A stretch of DNA of 13,507 nucleotides, taken from Lachnospiraceae bacterium UBA7110 (GTDB taxonomy: Bacteria > Bacillota > Clostridia > Lachnospirales > Lachnospiraceae). Positions 1 to 7,734 of this stretch are shown in pieces. Under the pieces are notes generated by a model that had not been told where the DNA came from, ran no database searches, and saw only the letters and a program-made list of their open reading frames with translations. The stretch lies in assembly GCA_002492295.1 (NCBI GenBank), contig DKYC01000148.1, forward strand, positions 2,500 to 16,006, written 5' to 3'. Position 1 is the stretch's first letter; each line of letters starts with the position of its first letter. A program made the translations under genes and the position numbers.

Positions 1-851
1 CAGTTGTCAATACAATCTAATTCGATAGTGTAATCTCCTTCCACGCCAACTGCCGAAGCTCCATGTTCGGAATCTTTCTTTATATATAATCTTTCTTTTT
101 TATTCCATGCCCCTTTAGAAATAACATTTATATTTTTATATTTGATTGTATTTTGTATTAAAAGATTGCAGCAATTTAAATCAGGTTCAAAGCAAAATAT
201 CCCTGAATAGTCTCCGTTTGTCACATTTATAATGGACTCTACTGTGTCACCTATGTATGCACCAACATCAACAAAAATTTCTTTTTCCCCTAATTGTATA
301 ATGTCTTTTGCAAAATATTGGTTTGGAACATATATCTCTCTAAAAAACTTTAACTCTCCGCTAATTCTTCCTTGCAAAACATTTTCTAAAGTCCGTTTTG
401 AAAAATCATCCTGCAAAGTATTATATAATTTTTCAAACTCTGTTTTATTTTCCATCAACCATGTTCTATAATTTGAAATGTCATGAATGTAACTGTAATA
501 AAGCTCACATTCAAAGCTGAAAATTTTATTACCGTCAAAATCCTTTTTCAAAATCTCCTCTATTTCTGCTTCATATCGTGGAGCAGTAATTATAAAATAA
601 ACTTCTTTATTATCTTTATATTCTGTTTTAAAATCTTTATATGTTACAACTGCTATATCGTTTTTATACCCCCCTGTTTTGTTGTCTATTATCAATGCTG
701 GAGAAATATTTTCTGTTTGCAATAATCTTATAGCCCAATCACTCCCCTGCCCAGCGCCATATAAAACAATATCCATTTTAGTATTATGGTAACATTTCAA
801 AAATCTCTCCCATTTATTTTCCATTTTTACAATCTGTAAAATATCCTTCAT
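1..851 (-). CDS. FkbM-family SAM-dependent methyltransferase, 3' end outside window
   Basis: Open frame from ATG at 851 to the window edge, 283 codons seen, C-terminus missing. An in-frame TGA lies just upstream, so this is the first available ATG; a G-rich AGGGGG precedes it at a rather long spacing, and an internal ATG at 824 is an alternative start. The N-terminal part has a Rossmann-like stretch (LYGAGQGS near residues 30-37) followed by a putative nucleotide-binding fold. From about residue 192 comes the FkbM methyltransferase domain: VDVGAYIGDT (194-203) as the SAM-binding glycine motif, FEPD (221-224), and LDCID at the visible end. FkbM enzymes O-methylate sugars or small molecules; next to a nonulosonate operon the likely substrate is a surface glycan. 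It has its own promoter and is much more AT-rich than the rest of the window (roughly 15-33% GC in hand-counted lines against about 40-48%), suggesting a separate origin. Family call fairly sure; substrate inferred. Confidence 0.85.
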   Translation of the reverse strand, partial: MKDILQIVKMENKWERFLKCYHNTKMDIVLYGAGQGSDWAIRLLQTENISPALIIDNKTGGYKNDIAVVTYKDFKTEYKDNKEVYFIITAPRYEAEIEEILKKDFDGNKIFSFECELYYSYIHDISNYRTWLMENKTEFEKLYNTLQDDFSKRTLENVLQGRISGELKFFREIYVPNQYFAKDIIQLGEKEIFVDVGAYIGDTVESIINVTNGDYSGIFCFEPDLNCCNLLIQNTIKYKNINVISKGAWNKKERLYIKKDSEHGASAVGVEGDYTIELDCIDN

Positions 852-886
852 CGCTTTGCTTTGTAACCCCCTGAGTCAATTTTAAT

Positions 887-914
887 ATCATAAGAATTAT
901 TCTTTATATTGCAA
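887..914 (-). promoter_or_regulatory. Candidate sigma-A promoter for the FkbM gene
   Basis: On the minus strand TTGCAA (909-914) is separated by 16 bases from TATGAT (887-892), which matches the -10 consensus at five of six positions. Transcription would start near 880, about 30 bases before the ATG at 851. It lies just past the terminator of the Rpn gene, so the methyltransferase would be transcribed independently of it. Based on sequence match only. Confidence 0.45.
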
Positions 915-917
915 TAA

Positions 918-969
918 AAAATCCCAATGTAATGATGCTTTTCAACTGCATACTTTACATTGGGATTTT
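918..969 (-). terminator. Rho-independent terminator after the Rpn-family gene
   Basis: A perfect 15-bp stem is formed by 955-969 and 918-932, with a 22-base loop. Read on the minus strand the second arm ends in a run of six T (921-916) followed by ATTG. It begins 27 bases after the stop codon of the Rpn gene. The arm at 955-969 overlaps the inverted repeat copy at 943-961, so repeat and terminator are physically merged. Confidence 0.7.
943..961 (-). repeat. Inverted repeat, left copy (A) flanking the Rpn-family gene
   Basis: Read on the minus strand this is AATGTAAAGTATGCAGTTG, identical over 19 bases to the copy at 2041-2059 on the plus strand. The outward flank differs: this copy continues AAAAGC, whereas the other three copies in the window continue (T/C)CAA. 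This copy may therefore be shortened or altered on its outer side. Confidence 0.85.
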
Positions 970-995
970 GATTTCACTATTGAAGCAATTTGGTT

Positions 996-1961
996 CTACT
1001 TCCAATATTCCTTTATCAGTTCATCCGCCTCTTCCTCACTTTTTTGGTATTCTTCCATAAGATACCTGCGCGTATCCTCCTGAGGAATTTTATGCCTCCT
1101 ATCGGAGCGAATAATGCCTATAATTTCACCCTCAAGCCTTCCCTCAAGTCTTCCTTCTTCTTTAATTTCCTGAATTGCAATGCACATATCAATTTTCTCC
1201 TCTCCTTCAGAATATCTGACCTTTGAGCTTGTCACGGCATTAATTACATCCACTGCCTGCCGCTCCACGCTTTTAAACCGTTCGTCTGCATTTACCGCTT
1301 CCCTGAGTTTTTTTCCGTTCGATGAATACTTGATGTATTTCATGATTTCACGGAAGCTCGTGCTGAATTCATCTATCTCACTATCAGACAATAAACAGGG
1401 AGCTATCAGGTTTATATGATAGTCAGCGGCATATTTTAATATTTCTTCGTCGCAGTCAGCGTATATTTCTTTTAGGCACAGCGCCCCATCCCACGCATCC
1501 GCTCCGAAGTACACTGTCAGCGTGACCACCGGAAGCAGTTTATCGGTTTTCCAAAATCCGCTTAAATATTCGTCGGATGTAGGGCTGGCAGTATTCCTAT
1601 CTGATTTTTTATGCGATTTCGCCGTTTCCGTCACCTGTCGGGCAAGCTGCAGGAAATCATACAATCCATTTTTGACAGGCATCGCATAATTGATTTTTGA
1701 CTCGTTTTCAACCGCCAATATGCAGTATGCCGCCTTTCCGTCAGTCATTGATACCAGCAGCTTTGCAACATCCCTATACCTCTGTTCCGGTACCGTTGCA
1801 TTGTCCGCCCCATATGGAAGTGCAATTTCGGTCGTATCCAGTTCCACAAGCCTATCCGAAGTAATCCTTTGTCTGCCATGATATAGAAACTTGTTAAACA
1901 CATCCGCAAATATATCCGGGCGTCTTATATAGTCTTTTGTTATAATATCCGCTTTTCCCAT
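996..1961 (-). CDS. Rpn family recombination-promoting nuclease / putative transposase (PD-(D/E)XK fold)
   Basis: 321 residues from ATG at 1961, preceded by AGGG at suitable spacing. A longer reading from an ATG at 2006 is unlikely because that ATG falls inside the promoter of the gene. The start (GKADIITKDYIRRPDIFADVFN) is the hallmark opening of the large clostridial Rpn/PDDEXK_2 group. The nuclease core contains YRDVAK (D64) and LAVENES (E85-x-E87) followed by INYAMP; the last polar residue of the motif is commonly Q or K in relatives and is E here, so activity is uncertain. The C-terminus has the usual EEGRLEGRLEG repeat and a charged helical tail ending at residue 321. Rpn proteins are Mg-dependent DNA endonucleases that stimulate recA-independent recombination. 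Placement between perfect inverted repeats with its own promoter and terminator suggests a movable or at least autonomous unit. Confidence 0.85.
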   Translation of the reverse strand: MGKADIITKDYIRRPDIFADVFNKFLYHGRQRITSDRLVELDTTEIALPYGADNATVPEQRYRDVAKLLVSMTDGKAAYCILAVENESKINYAMPVKNGLYDFLQLARQVTETAKSHKKSDRNTASPTSDEYLSGFWKTDKLLPVVTLTVYFGADAWDGALCLKEIYADCDEEILKYAADYHINLIAPCLLSDSEIDEFSTSFREIMKYIKYSSNGKKLREAVNADERFKSVERQAVDVINAVTSSKVRYSEGEEKIDMCIAIQEIKEEGRLEGRLEGEIIGIIRSDRRHKIPQEDTRRYLMEEYQKSEEEADELIKEYWK

Positions 1962-1996
1962 GTACGTTACCCTGCTGCTTTCATTTGTATGTGTAA

Positions 1997-2025
1997 ATAA
2001 TAACATATTCCAAAGGAAATCTCAA
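1997..2025 (-). promoter_or_regulatory. Candidate sigma-A promoter for the Rpn-family gene
   Basis: Minus strand TTGAGA (2020-2025), 17-base spacer, TATTAT (1997-2002); four of six and five of six matches to consensus at optimal spacing. It lies between the right inverted repeat and the ATG at 1961, so it belongs to the element. It overlaps the alternative ATG at 2006, which argues for the downstream start. Confidence 0.55.
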
Positions 2026-2040
2026 TCAGTTCCTGTTCCT

Positions 2041-2059
2041 AATGTAAAGTATGCAGTTG
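2041..2059 (+). repeat. Inverted repeat, right copy (B) flanking the Rpn-family gene
   Basis: AATGTAAAGTATGCAGTTG on the plus strand, a perfect reverse complement of 943-961. It continues outward as TCAAGGTGC. Read inward on the minus strand the outer part contains TTGACA, a perfect -35 hexamer, but no -10 lies at proper spacing. Related copies occur at 9767-9789 and 10254-10279. Confidence 0.85.
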
Positions 2060-2096
2060 TCAAGGTGCATTGTATTCTACAGTTCTGTCATAATTT

Positions 2097-3269
2097 CTAT
2101 GGCAGACCAAACGAAATATCATAAAATTGCTTCTCTATTGTTTTATTCTCAGTCAGATACTTTCGTATTTCAGAAAGTATTGTGTCTGATGTGTTACTTT
2201 TTTCATATGGATTTTCTATTCCATCCAAAATCCCCTCCGTTTTTAACCTTTTGGCTTTTCTGATTGACGTGCTTATATCTTCAATACTATTTCCACAGTC
2301 AATTACCGACTTAGGCTTTATCCTTCCCTGTTGTCTGTTTCCTATATTTACGGTGGGAATTTTAAATGATGGTGCCTCCATTATTCCGCTGGATGAATTT
2401 CCTATCACCATTTCACAATATTTTAATGCGCTTAAATACCGTATCATTCCCAGCGATGCTACTGCTGTCGCCCTGCTGTTGCTTTGTTTCACATACCAAT
2501 CGGTCTTCTGATTGATGATTCTTCCATCTGTATCAGCGTTTGCCTTTGTAAAGATAACATGATACTCCGGAAATCCATCTAACGCGGTAAGAAGATTTTC
2601 AAACTGTTCCCCTGCCGTATTATTCTCCAAAGTCACCGGATGAAATGTTACCACCACATATGGCTTGTCCAAAGAAAAAACAATACTCTCGGACAGTGCT
2701 TTTCTATCCATCAGCTTCTGTTCCCTGATATTTTCTACTCCCAAAGCACCCACGCAAAATACACGCTTCGGTTCCTCTCCCAGCTGAATAACGCGTTTTC
2801 TGTATTCTTCTGTTGAGGTAAAATGCAATGCACTCATCTTTGTTATGGAATGCCGGACAGCGTCATCAATTGCTCCTAATGTAAGCTCTCCGCCATGAAT
2901 ATGTGCTATCGGAATCCTGTGTATCATAGCTGCCGTGGCTGCCGCAAGCGCCTCATACCTGTCGCCAAGTATCACAACCATATCCGGTATAATTCTTGTA
3001 AAAATATCTGCAAATCCGATTGTTCCTAACCCAACTGACTTTGTAATGCCGTTTGGCGTATCAGAGCTTAAAAGCATTTCATTCCGCTCTGTTATCTCAA
3101 ATCCGTCCCGCTCTATTTCCTTATATGTAAGCCCGAACTCGGATGACAGGTGCATCCCCGTTACCACAAGCTGAAGCTGAAGCTCCGCATCATTATTAAT
3201 TTTTTCAATCAGGGGCTTTAGTAGTCCGTACTCTGCCCTTGTCCCCGTCACCACACATACTTTTTTCAT
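2097..3269 (-). CDS. neuC: UDP/GDP-N-acetylhexosamine 2-epimerase (hydrolysing), NeuC/LegG type
   Basis: 390 residues, the usual length for the family. It starts at an ATG that overlaps the stop of the synthase gene (ATGA, 3266-3269), showing translational coupling. Motifs: TGTRAEYGLL (8-17), LGDRYEALA (101-109), AHIHGGE (122-128), the FHP stretch in the middle, and GNSSSGIMEAPSFKIP near the C-terminus, all typical of hydrolysing NDP-GlcNAc 2-epimerases with GT-B fold. The family releases NDP with inversion at C2 to give a free ManNAc-type sugar. In this operon, with a LegB dehydratase and a PtmE-like nucleotidyltransferase, the substrate is more likely a 6-deoxy, 4-modified GlcNAc nucleotide (LegG role) than UDP-GlcNAc. 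It is the last gene of the operon; no clear terminator follows before the repeat at 2041. Confidence 0.92.
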   Translation of the reverse strand: MKKVCVVTGTRAEYGLLKPLIEKINNDAELQLQLVVTGMHLSSEFGLTYKEIERDGFEITERNEMLLSSDTPNGITKSVGLGTIGFADIFTRIIPDMVVILGDRYEALAAATAAMIHRIPIAHIHGGELTLGAIDDAVRHSITKMSALHFTSTEEYRKRVIQLGEEPKRVFCVGALGVENIREQKLMDRKALSESIVFSLDKPYVVVTFHPVTLENNTAGEQFENLLTALDGFPEYHVIFTKANADTDGRIINQKTDWYVKQSNSRATAVASLGMIRYLSALKYCEMVIGNSSSGIMEAPSFKIPTVNIGNRQQGRIKPKSVIDCGNSIEDISTSIRKAKRLKTEGILDGIENPYEKSNTSDTILSEIRKYLTENKTIEKQFYDISFGLP

Positions 3270-4264
3270 ATCTGTATCATCTCGTCTGTTTTATAATCCC
3301 TGTCTGCCGTCATTCCTATGACTTCATCCCACCGCATGGGACTTATCCCGTTTCCGGGACGCTTTGTCGTCAGTTTTTCCTCTGTATACTTTTCCCCTTT
3401 TTTTATGCTGACCGCTGCTACAATGCTCTTTCTGGCAGTCTCCACATTCGGCTTTTCCGATTCGGAAACCCGTTTTATCCCGTCGCCTAAAGCCAACTCA
3501 ATATTCCGGATTGATGAAACCATAGCTTTTAATTCATCCGGCTCAAGGCTCGCTTTATGATCAGGTCCTTCCATATTTTTATCCAGTGTAAAATGTTTCT
3601 CTATAACCACCGCCCCAAGCGCCACTGCTGCAATCGGTATCTCTAACCCCTGTGTATGATCCGAATAACCGACAGGAAGTCCAAGCTCCTCCTGCATTTT
3701 TACCATTGCCAATAAATTCACATCCGTTACTGGTGTCGGATATTGGGTGTTACAGTGAAGCAGCGTAACATCCTTTGCCCCATTATCCTTAAGTACACTG
3801 ACTGCTGCCTTTACTTCATCCATACTGCTCATTCCCGTTGAAAGAATTACCTTTTTACGCTGTTCTGCTATTACACGCAGATATGGCAAATTTGTTATCT
3901 CCCCTGATGGTATCTTGAATATCTCCATTCCTAACCCTGATAAAAGTCTTATGCTTTCTATGTCAAACGGAGTTGACAGAAACATTATTTTTTTCTTATC
4001 GCAATATTCCATCAAGTCTATATGCATCTGCCGCGTCAGTTCAAGTTTTTTGAGCATATCATACTGCGTTTCCGACTTATCTGTCGTTTCAAGCTGGTAC
4101 TCTGCCTTTTTTGCGGTTTTACACACAAGGTTTGCTGCCTTAAAGGTCTGAAACTTGACTGCATCTGCTCCTGCCATACTTGCCGCATCTATTAATCGTT
4201 TTGCAGTTTTCATGTCACCGTTATGGTTTACTCCTGCCTCTGCTATTACAAATACCCTGCCCAT
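3266..4264 (-). CDS. neuB: N-acetylneuraminate / legionaminate synthase family (NeuB/LegI)
   Basis: 332 residues from ATG at 4264, chosen because GAGGATTGCTAAA supplies a good ribosome site; an in-frame ATG at 4282 lies within the previous gene and lacks one. The enzyme condenses a ManNAc-type six-carbon sugar with phosphoenolpyruvate to make a nine-carbon nonulosonic acid. The TIM-barrel domain shows IAEAGVNHNG (7-16), KFQTF (37-41), STPFD, KIPSGEITN, HCNTQYPTP, GYSDHTQG and IEKHFTLD, including the metal and PEP-binding residues of the family. The C-terminal antifreeze-like SAF domain is present (RKSIVAA to KRPGNGISP). It sits one base after the acyltransferase gene and overlaps the epimerase gene by four bases. 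The product could be legionaminic acid or a variant; sequence alone does not separate NeuB, LegI and PseI with certainty, but neighbours favour LegI-like. Confidence 0.93.
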   Translation of the reverse strand: MGRVFVIAEAGVNHNGDMKTAKRLIDAASMAGADAVKFQTFKAANLVCKTAKKAEYQLETTDKSETQYDMLKKLELTRQMHIDLMEYCDKKKIMFLSTPFDIESIRLLSGLGMEIFKIPSGEITNLPYLRVIAEQRKKVILSTGMSSMDEVKAAVSVLKDNGAKDVTLLHCNTQYPTPVTDVNLLAMVKMQEELGLPVGYSDHTQGLEIPIAAVALGAVVIEKHFTLDKNMEGPDHKASLEPDELKAMVSSIRNIELALGDGIKRVSESEKPNVETARKSIVAAVSIKKGEKYTEEKLTTKRPGNGISPMRWDEVIGMTADRDYKTDEMIQI

Positions 4265-4265
4265 T

Positions 4266-4913
4266 TTAGCAATCCTCAACATTTCTTAATTTTTCCATCG
4301 CGCCATAGCAAATTCTATTATCCTGAATATCCTTACTTACTACGGTTCCAGCGCCTATAATGCAGTGACTGCCAATTATCCTTTCCTGAATCACCGTGGC
4401 ATTCGCACCTATCAAAGTGTGTTTTCCAACGGTTACGCCTCCGCATAACACGCTTCCTACTGCCACATGCGAAAATTCCTCTATGACGCAGTCATGTTCC
4501 ACAATCACGCCTGTATTGATAATGCACATTGTTTCGATTTTGGCATTTGCATTGATGACTGCATTTTTTCCGACAAAAATCCCATCCGCAAGCTTTGCGC
4601 TTTTGGAAATAACTGCCGAGCTGTCAATAACGTTCGGCACCTCGTATCCTATATCTTTTAACCTTTCATGCAACTGGTTTCTTATGTCCCCATGTCCCAT
4701 AAAGCCTATTGTTACAAAAGCATTTCTGATGCCACTGTCATAATACTTCTTCAAGGCGTCATCTGTGCCTAAAACGGTATAATCCCTGTAATATTTTCCC
4801 TGCATCTCTTGTGTATCAAGAAACCCTATAATATTGTATTTTCCTGCCTGTTCAATGCTGTCCACTACGCTGTGGGCATGTCCCCCAAGTCCAAGCAAAA
4901 TGATGTCTTCCAT
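4266..4913 (-). CDS. neuD: NeuD/PglD/LegH-type sugar O- or N-acyltransferase (left-handed beta helix)
   Basis: 215 residues from ATG at 4913 (AGGA 11 bases upstream). A GTG at 4949 overlapping the legB stop would add 12 residues but gives an N-terminus unlike the family. The N-terminal domain begins ILLGLGGHAHSVVD (5-18), the sugar-nucleotide-binding fold of PglD/NeuD proteins. Hexapeptide repeats forming the beta helix run from about residue 96 to 200. EHD (139-141) supplies the likely catalytic His140, with H149 in SHVAVG nearby. In legionaminic acid synthesis LegH N-acetylates the 4-amino sugar made by LegC. No LegC is visible here, so this enzyme may act on an amine made by an enzyme encoded elsewhere, or may be an O-acetyltransferase as in some sialic acid loci. 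Family assignment firm, acceptor unknown. Confidence 0.88.
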   Translation of the reverse strand: MEDIILLGLGGHAHSVVDSIEQAGKYNIIGFLDTQEMQGKYYRDYTVLGTDDALKKYYDSGIRNAFVTIGFMGHGDIRNQLHERLKDIGYEVPNVIDSSAVISKSAKLADGIFVGKNAVINANAKIETMCIINTGVIVEHDCVIEEFSHVAVGSVLCGGVTVGKHTLIGANATVIQERIIGSHCIIGAGTVVSKDIQDNRICYGAMEKLRNVEDC

Positions 4914-4945
4914 TTTTATGTATATCCTGTCATTTCTTATTATTT

Positions 4946-5923
4946 TCACAAATTATACAAGTCCACTTTATATTCATCCAAATGATTTTTTAAAAAGTCA
5001 ATCGTCTCTCCCAGTCCTTCCTCCAACGAATACTGCGGCTTCCAGTCTGTCAGGCGCATTATCTTCTTATTACATCCAAGCAGCCTGTTCACTTCGCTTT
5101 TTTCCGGTCTAAGCCGCTGCTCATCGCAGATAATTTTTGCTTTCGGATTAATCTGTCTGATTAGTTCTCCTGCAAGCTGTCCTATCGAAATTTCCTTTTG
5201 TGTCGCAATATTAATCTCTTCCCCAACCGTTTTATCAGACTCATGGATGGATATAAAACCGTTGACCGTGTCTTTTACATAATTAAAATCCCTTGTGGGT
5301 GTCAATGAACCAAGCTTTATTTCTGTTTTTCCCGCAAGCAGCTGTGTGATAATGGTAGGTATCACTGCCCGCGCCGACTGTCTTGGTCCATAGGTGTTAA
5401 AGGGTCTTACAATCGTCACCGGTAATTGGAAGGAACGGTAAAAGCTTTCTGCCAGCCTGTCCGCTCCTATTTTTGTTGCCGAATACGGTGACTGCCCTTG
5501 ATACGGATGTTTTTCATCAATGGGAACATACTGTGCTGTTCCGTATACCTCTGACGTGGATGTTACAAGCACCCTGCCGGTATGATGTTTCCTTGCCGCC
5601 TGCAAAACATTCAGGGTTCCTTTAATATTGGTGTCAACATAAGTGTCCGGAGAATGATAGCTGAACGGTATCGCAATCAACGCCGCCAGATGAAAAACGG
5701 TATCCATCCCTTTTACTGCCTCTTCCACACCGTTTGGATCACGGATGTCTCCCTGAAAGATTTCCACATTCTTCATGATTTCTTTTGACAATGTGTCAAG
5801 CCAGCCCCAGTTATTAAATGAGTTATAATATACAAATGCTTTTACCTGATAACCCTTTTTGACCAGTTCTTCCGTCAAATGGCTTCCAATAAACCCATCT
5901 GCCCCCGTTACCAATACATTCAT
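4946..5923 (-). CDS. legB: LegB-type NDP-N-acetylglucosamine 4,6-dehydratase (extended SDR)
   Basis: 325 residues from ATG at 5923 with GGAG nearby. It is an extended short-chain dehydrogenase: NAD-binding GADGFIG (7-13), STSEVYG (122-128) where S124-E125 occupy the dehydratase T-D-E region, and YSATK (147-151) with catalytic Tyr147 and Lys151. The N-terminal run AFVYYNSFNNWGWLD (29-43) is characteristic of LegB, which in Campylobacter makes the GDP-4-keto-6-deoxy-GlcNAc intermediate of CMP-legionaminic acid synthesis. The usual next step is PLP-dependent amination by LegC, but no aminotransferase gene occurs in the window; instead a TPP enzyme gene ends 14 bases before this start. Confidence in LegB-type dehydratase is high; whether the nucleotide is GDP or UDP is inferred from the PtmE-like neighbour. 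Confidence 0.92.
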   Translation of the reverse strand: MNVLVTGADGFIGSHLTEELVKKGYQVKAFVYYNSFNNWGWLDTLSKEIMKNVEIFQGDIRDPNGVEEAVKGMDTVFHLAALIAIPFSYHSPDTYVDTNIKGTLNVLQAARKHHTGRVLVTSTSEVYGTAQYVPIDEKHPYQGQSPYSATKIGADRLAESFYRSFQLPVTIVRPFNTYGPRQSARAVIPTIITQLLAGKTEIKLGSLTPTRDFNYVKDTVNGFISIHESDKTVGEEINIATQKEISIGQLAGELIRQINPKAKIICDEQRLRPEKSEVNRLLGCNKKIMRLTDWKPQYSLEEGLGETIDFLKNHLDEYKVDLYNL

Positions 5924-5937
5924 TTTATCTGCTCCAT

Positions 5938-7725
5938 TTATTTGTCTTTAATCATCAGCTTCTCATATTCTTCTTTTTCAAGAAACGGATACATGTCCTC
6001 AAGTGAGGGTGTCAGCATCACTCCGTTTTCATCCAGTCTGGACATTACTTTTGGTGTTACAGGATCGTCCAATTGCTGCTCAATTTCAAGCAGGCATCTA
6101 TGCCTTGCATTCATCATCCACTGAATGCAATCTTTTGCCTCCGCATTACATTTACACTTTTTATATGAAAATCCAAACGCATCCGCAATCTTTTCAAAAT
6201 CAGGAAAACTCACGCCAGTATCCGGAGTGCAGCCAATATATGCACCGTTAAAAAAGTTCTTGCTTGTTTGACGAATTGCACCATAGCCATCATTGGAAAA
6301 AATCACAAGATGAATTGGCAGATTGTATTGCACAATCGTCTGAAGCTCCTGAAGGTTCATCATTACACTCCCGTCGCCCGTAACACAATATACTCTTTTT
6401 CCTGACGCTGCCGCCGCACCGATTGATGCCGGTATATCATATCCCATTGAACCGCAGGTATAATTTGTCAAAACCCTTTGCCCTGCATGCTGCACACCGA
6501 TTTGAAGCTTGGCACTGTCAGCGGTGCTGTTCCCTAGTGCCAATATGCTGTCACTAGGTTCATGTTTCTGAAATATCTTCCAAAAATAATACGCACATAC
6601 CCTTTCCTGCGGATTAATGTTCTCTGCCGCTTCAAACGGCGTAAACCTTTGTTTTAACATATCGCAGTATGACATCCATTCCTGCGGAACCTCTATTCCA
6701 CAATCCGACGCAAGCATTGTCTTTATAAAGTCCCTTAAGTCCGCATGGATAAACTGCTGAATTTTCAATCCCGGCTTTCTGCCTTCTTCTACGTCCGCAT
6801 CCACCATGACAATTTTGGCTTCAGGTGCAAAACCTTCCAAATTAAATCCCGTCTGCCGAAACCCAAGACTGTTTCCCAATGCCAAAATAACGTCTGCATT
6901 CTGTAGGATAAAATTTCCGGTTCTTGGTCCTACATTGCCGGAATTGCCGTAATAAAGTCTGTGGTCTGTATAGAAATTGTCAGCCACCCATGATCCTCCA
7001 ATTACGGGAACCCCTACTTTATTTACCATGTCTTCGAATGCGTCCCTGCAGTGGCTGCTGATAATGCCTGCCCCAGCTAAAATACAAGGTCTTTTTGCAT
7101 CTGTAAGCAGCTGTACCAGGGCTTCCACGTCTTTTTCATTTGCCCTGGGAACTTCACTGATAAATTCCTCTTCTCTGTATAAATCGTTTTCCTCCACTTT
7201 CGCATTTTGTATGTCCTGCGGTATATCCAGCCATACCGGACCCCTTCTTCCATCCATGGAAATCCGAATCGCTTTTACCAGCTCTTTTTTAATTGCTAAC
7301 GGATCCGTTATCATAACCGCATATTTTGTCATGTTCTTCACCGTCGGGATAATCTCAAATTCCTGAATCCCGCGGTAGCGGAGCTTCAAACCTGATTTTG
7401 GCACGGAAATTTCATATCTGACCTGTCCTGACAATACAACCATTGGCAGGCTGTCCTGCCATGCTCCCATAACGCCTGTTAAAGTATTGGTAGCTCCCGG
7501 ACCGGAAGTAACACAGACAGCCGCCGGTTTCCCGCTGTATCTGGCATATGCCTCTGCCGCCATTGCGCATGCCTGTTCATGATGGTTAAAATATTTTTTC
7601 ATTTTGCCGCATACAAGCAGCGCATTATCCAAATGCATTGCCCCGCCGCCAACCACTGCAAAGCAGTCCGTAATGCCATATTCCATTAATGTTTCCATCA
7701 CAATATCTGCTACTCTTTTTTTCAT
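5938..7725 (-). CDS. Thiamine-pyrophosphate enzyme, acetolactate-synthase-like, of a sugar biosynthesis operon
   Basis: 595 residues; ATG at 7725 preceded by AGGGA that also contains the stop of the upstream gene. All three domains of the acetohydroxyacid synthase/pyruvate oxidase superfamily are present: an N-terminal Pyr domain with NHHEQACAMAAEAYAR containing the cofactor-activating Glu50, a middle domain, and a C-terminal PP domain with GDGS at 450-453 and the matching Asn478 (FSND), the ThDP/Mg-binding motif. The tail ends in an LEDMYPFL segment. No regulatory small subunit or other branched-chain amino acid gene is nearby, so ordinary acetolactate synthesis is unlikely. YerE of yersiniose synthesis is a known superfamily member that transfers an acetyl unit from pyruvate to a nucleotide 4-keto sugar. 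Position directly before legB, whose product is a 4-keto sugar, makes a similar role attractive, but that is inference. Confidence 0.85.
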   Translation of the reverse strand: MKKRVADIVMETLMEYGITDCFAVVGGGAMHLDNALLVCGKMKKYFNHHEQACAMAAEAYARYSGKPAAVCVTSGPGATNTLTGVMGAWQDSLPMVVLSGQVRYEISVPKSGLKLRYRGIQEFEIIPTVKNMTKYAVMITDPLAIKKELVKAIRISMDGRRGPVWLDIPQDIQNAKVEENDLYREEEFISEVPRANEKDVEALVQLLTDAKRPCILAGAGIISSHCRDAFEDMVNKVGVPVIGGSWVADNFYTDHRLYYGNSGNVGPRTGNFILQNADVILALGNSLGFRQTGFNLEGFAPEAKIVMVDADVEEGRKPGLKIQQFIHADLRDFIKTMLASDCGIEVPQEWMSYCDMLKQRFTPFEAAENINPQERVCAYYFWKIFQKHEPSDSILALGNSTADSAKLQIGVQHAGQRVLTNYTCGSMGYDIPASIGAAAASGKRVYCVTGDGSVMMNLQELQTIVQYNLPIHLVIFSNDGYGAIRQTSKNFFNGAYIGCTPDTGVSFPDFEKIADAFGFSYKKCKCNAEAKDCIQWMMNARHRCLLEIEQQLDDPVTPKVMSRLDENGVMLTPSLEDMYPFLEKEEYEKLMIKDK

Positions 7726-7734
7726 TCTGATTCC

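Larger units (their letters stand above)
943..2059 (-). mobile_element. Putative 1.1-kb element: Rpn-family gene between perfect 19-bp inverted repeats
   Basis: The interval contains one gene (Rpn/PD-(D/E)XK family), its promoter (1997-2025), its terminator (918-969, overlapping the left repeat) and a perfect 19-bp inverted repeat at the two ends. It separates the end of the nonulosonate operon (2097) from the FkbM gene (851), as a self-contained insertion would. No convincing target-site duplication was found outside the repeats. Rpn proteins are annotated as putative transposases but are known for promoting recombination, so calling this a transposable unit is inference. Confidence 0.5.

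Noticed and set aside
2..11. CAGTTGTCAA at the window edge, resembling part of repeat copy B
   Set aside because: Only ten bases match, without the GTATG core, and it lies inside the FkbM coding sequence; chance is sufficient.
1962..2006. Upstream ATG for the Rpn-family gene
   Set aside because: It lies inside the -10/spacer region of a good promoter and adds residues absent from the family; ATG 1961 has a proper ribosome site.
5938..7725. Biosynthetic acetolactate synthase (ilvB) for branched-chain amino acids
   Set aside because: No small subunit or other branched-chain amino acid gene nearby, and the gene is embedded in a nucleotide-sugar operon with tight spacing on both sides.
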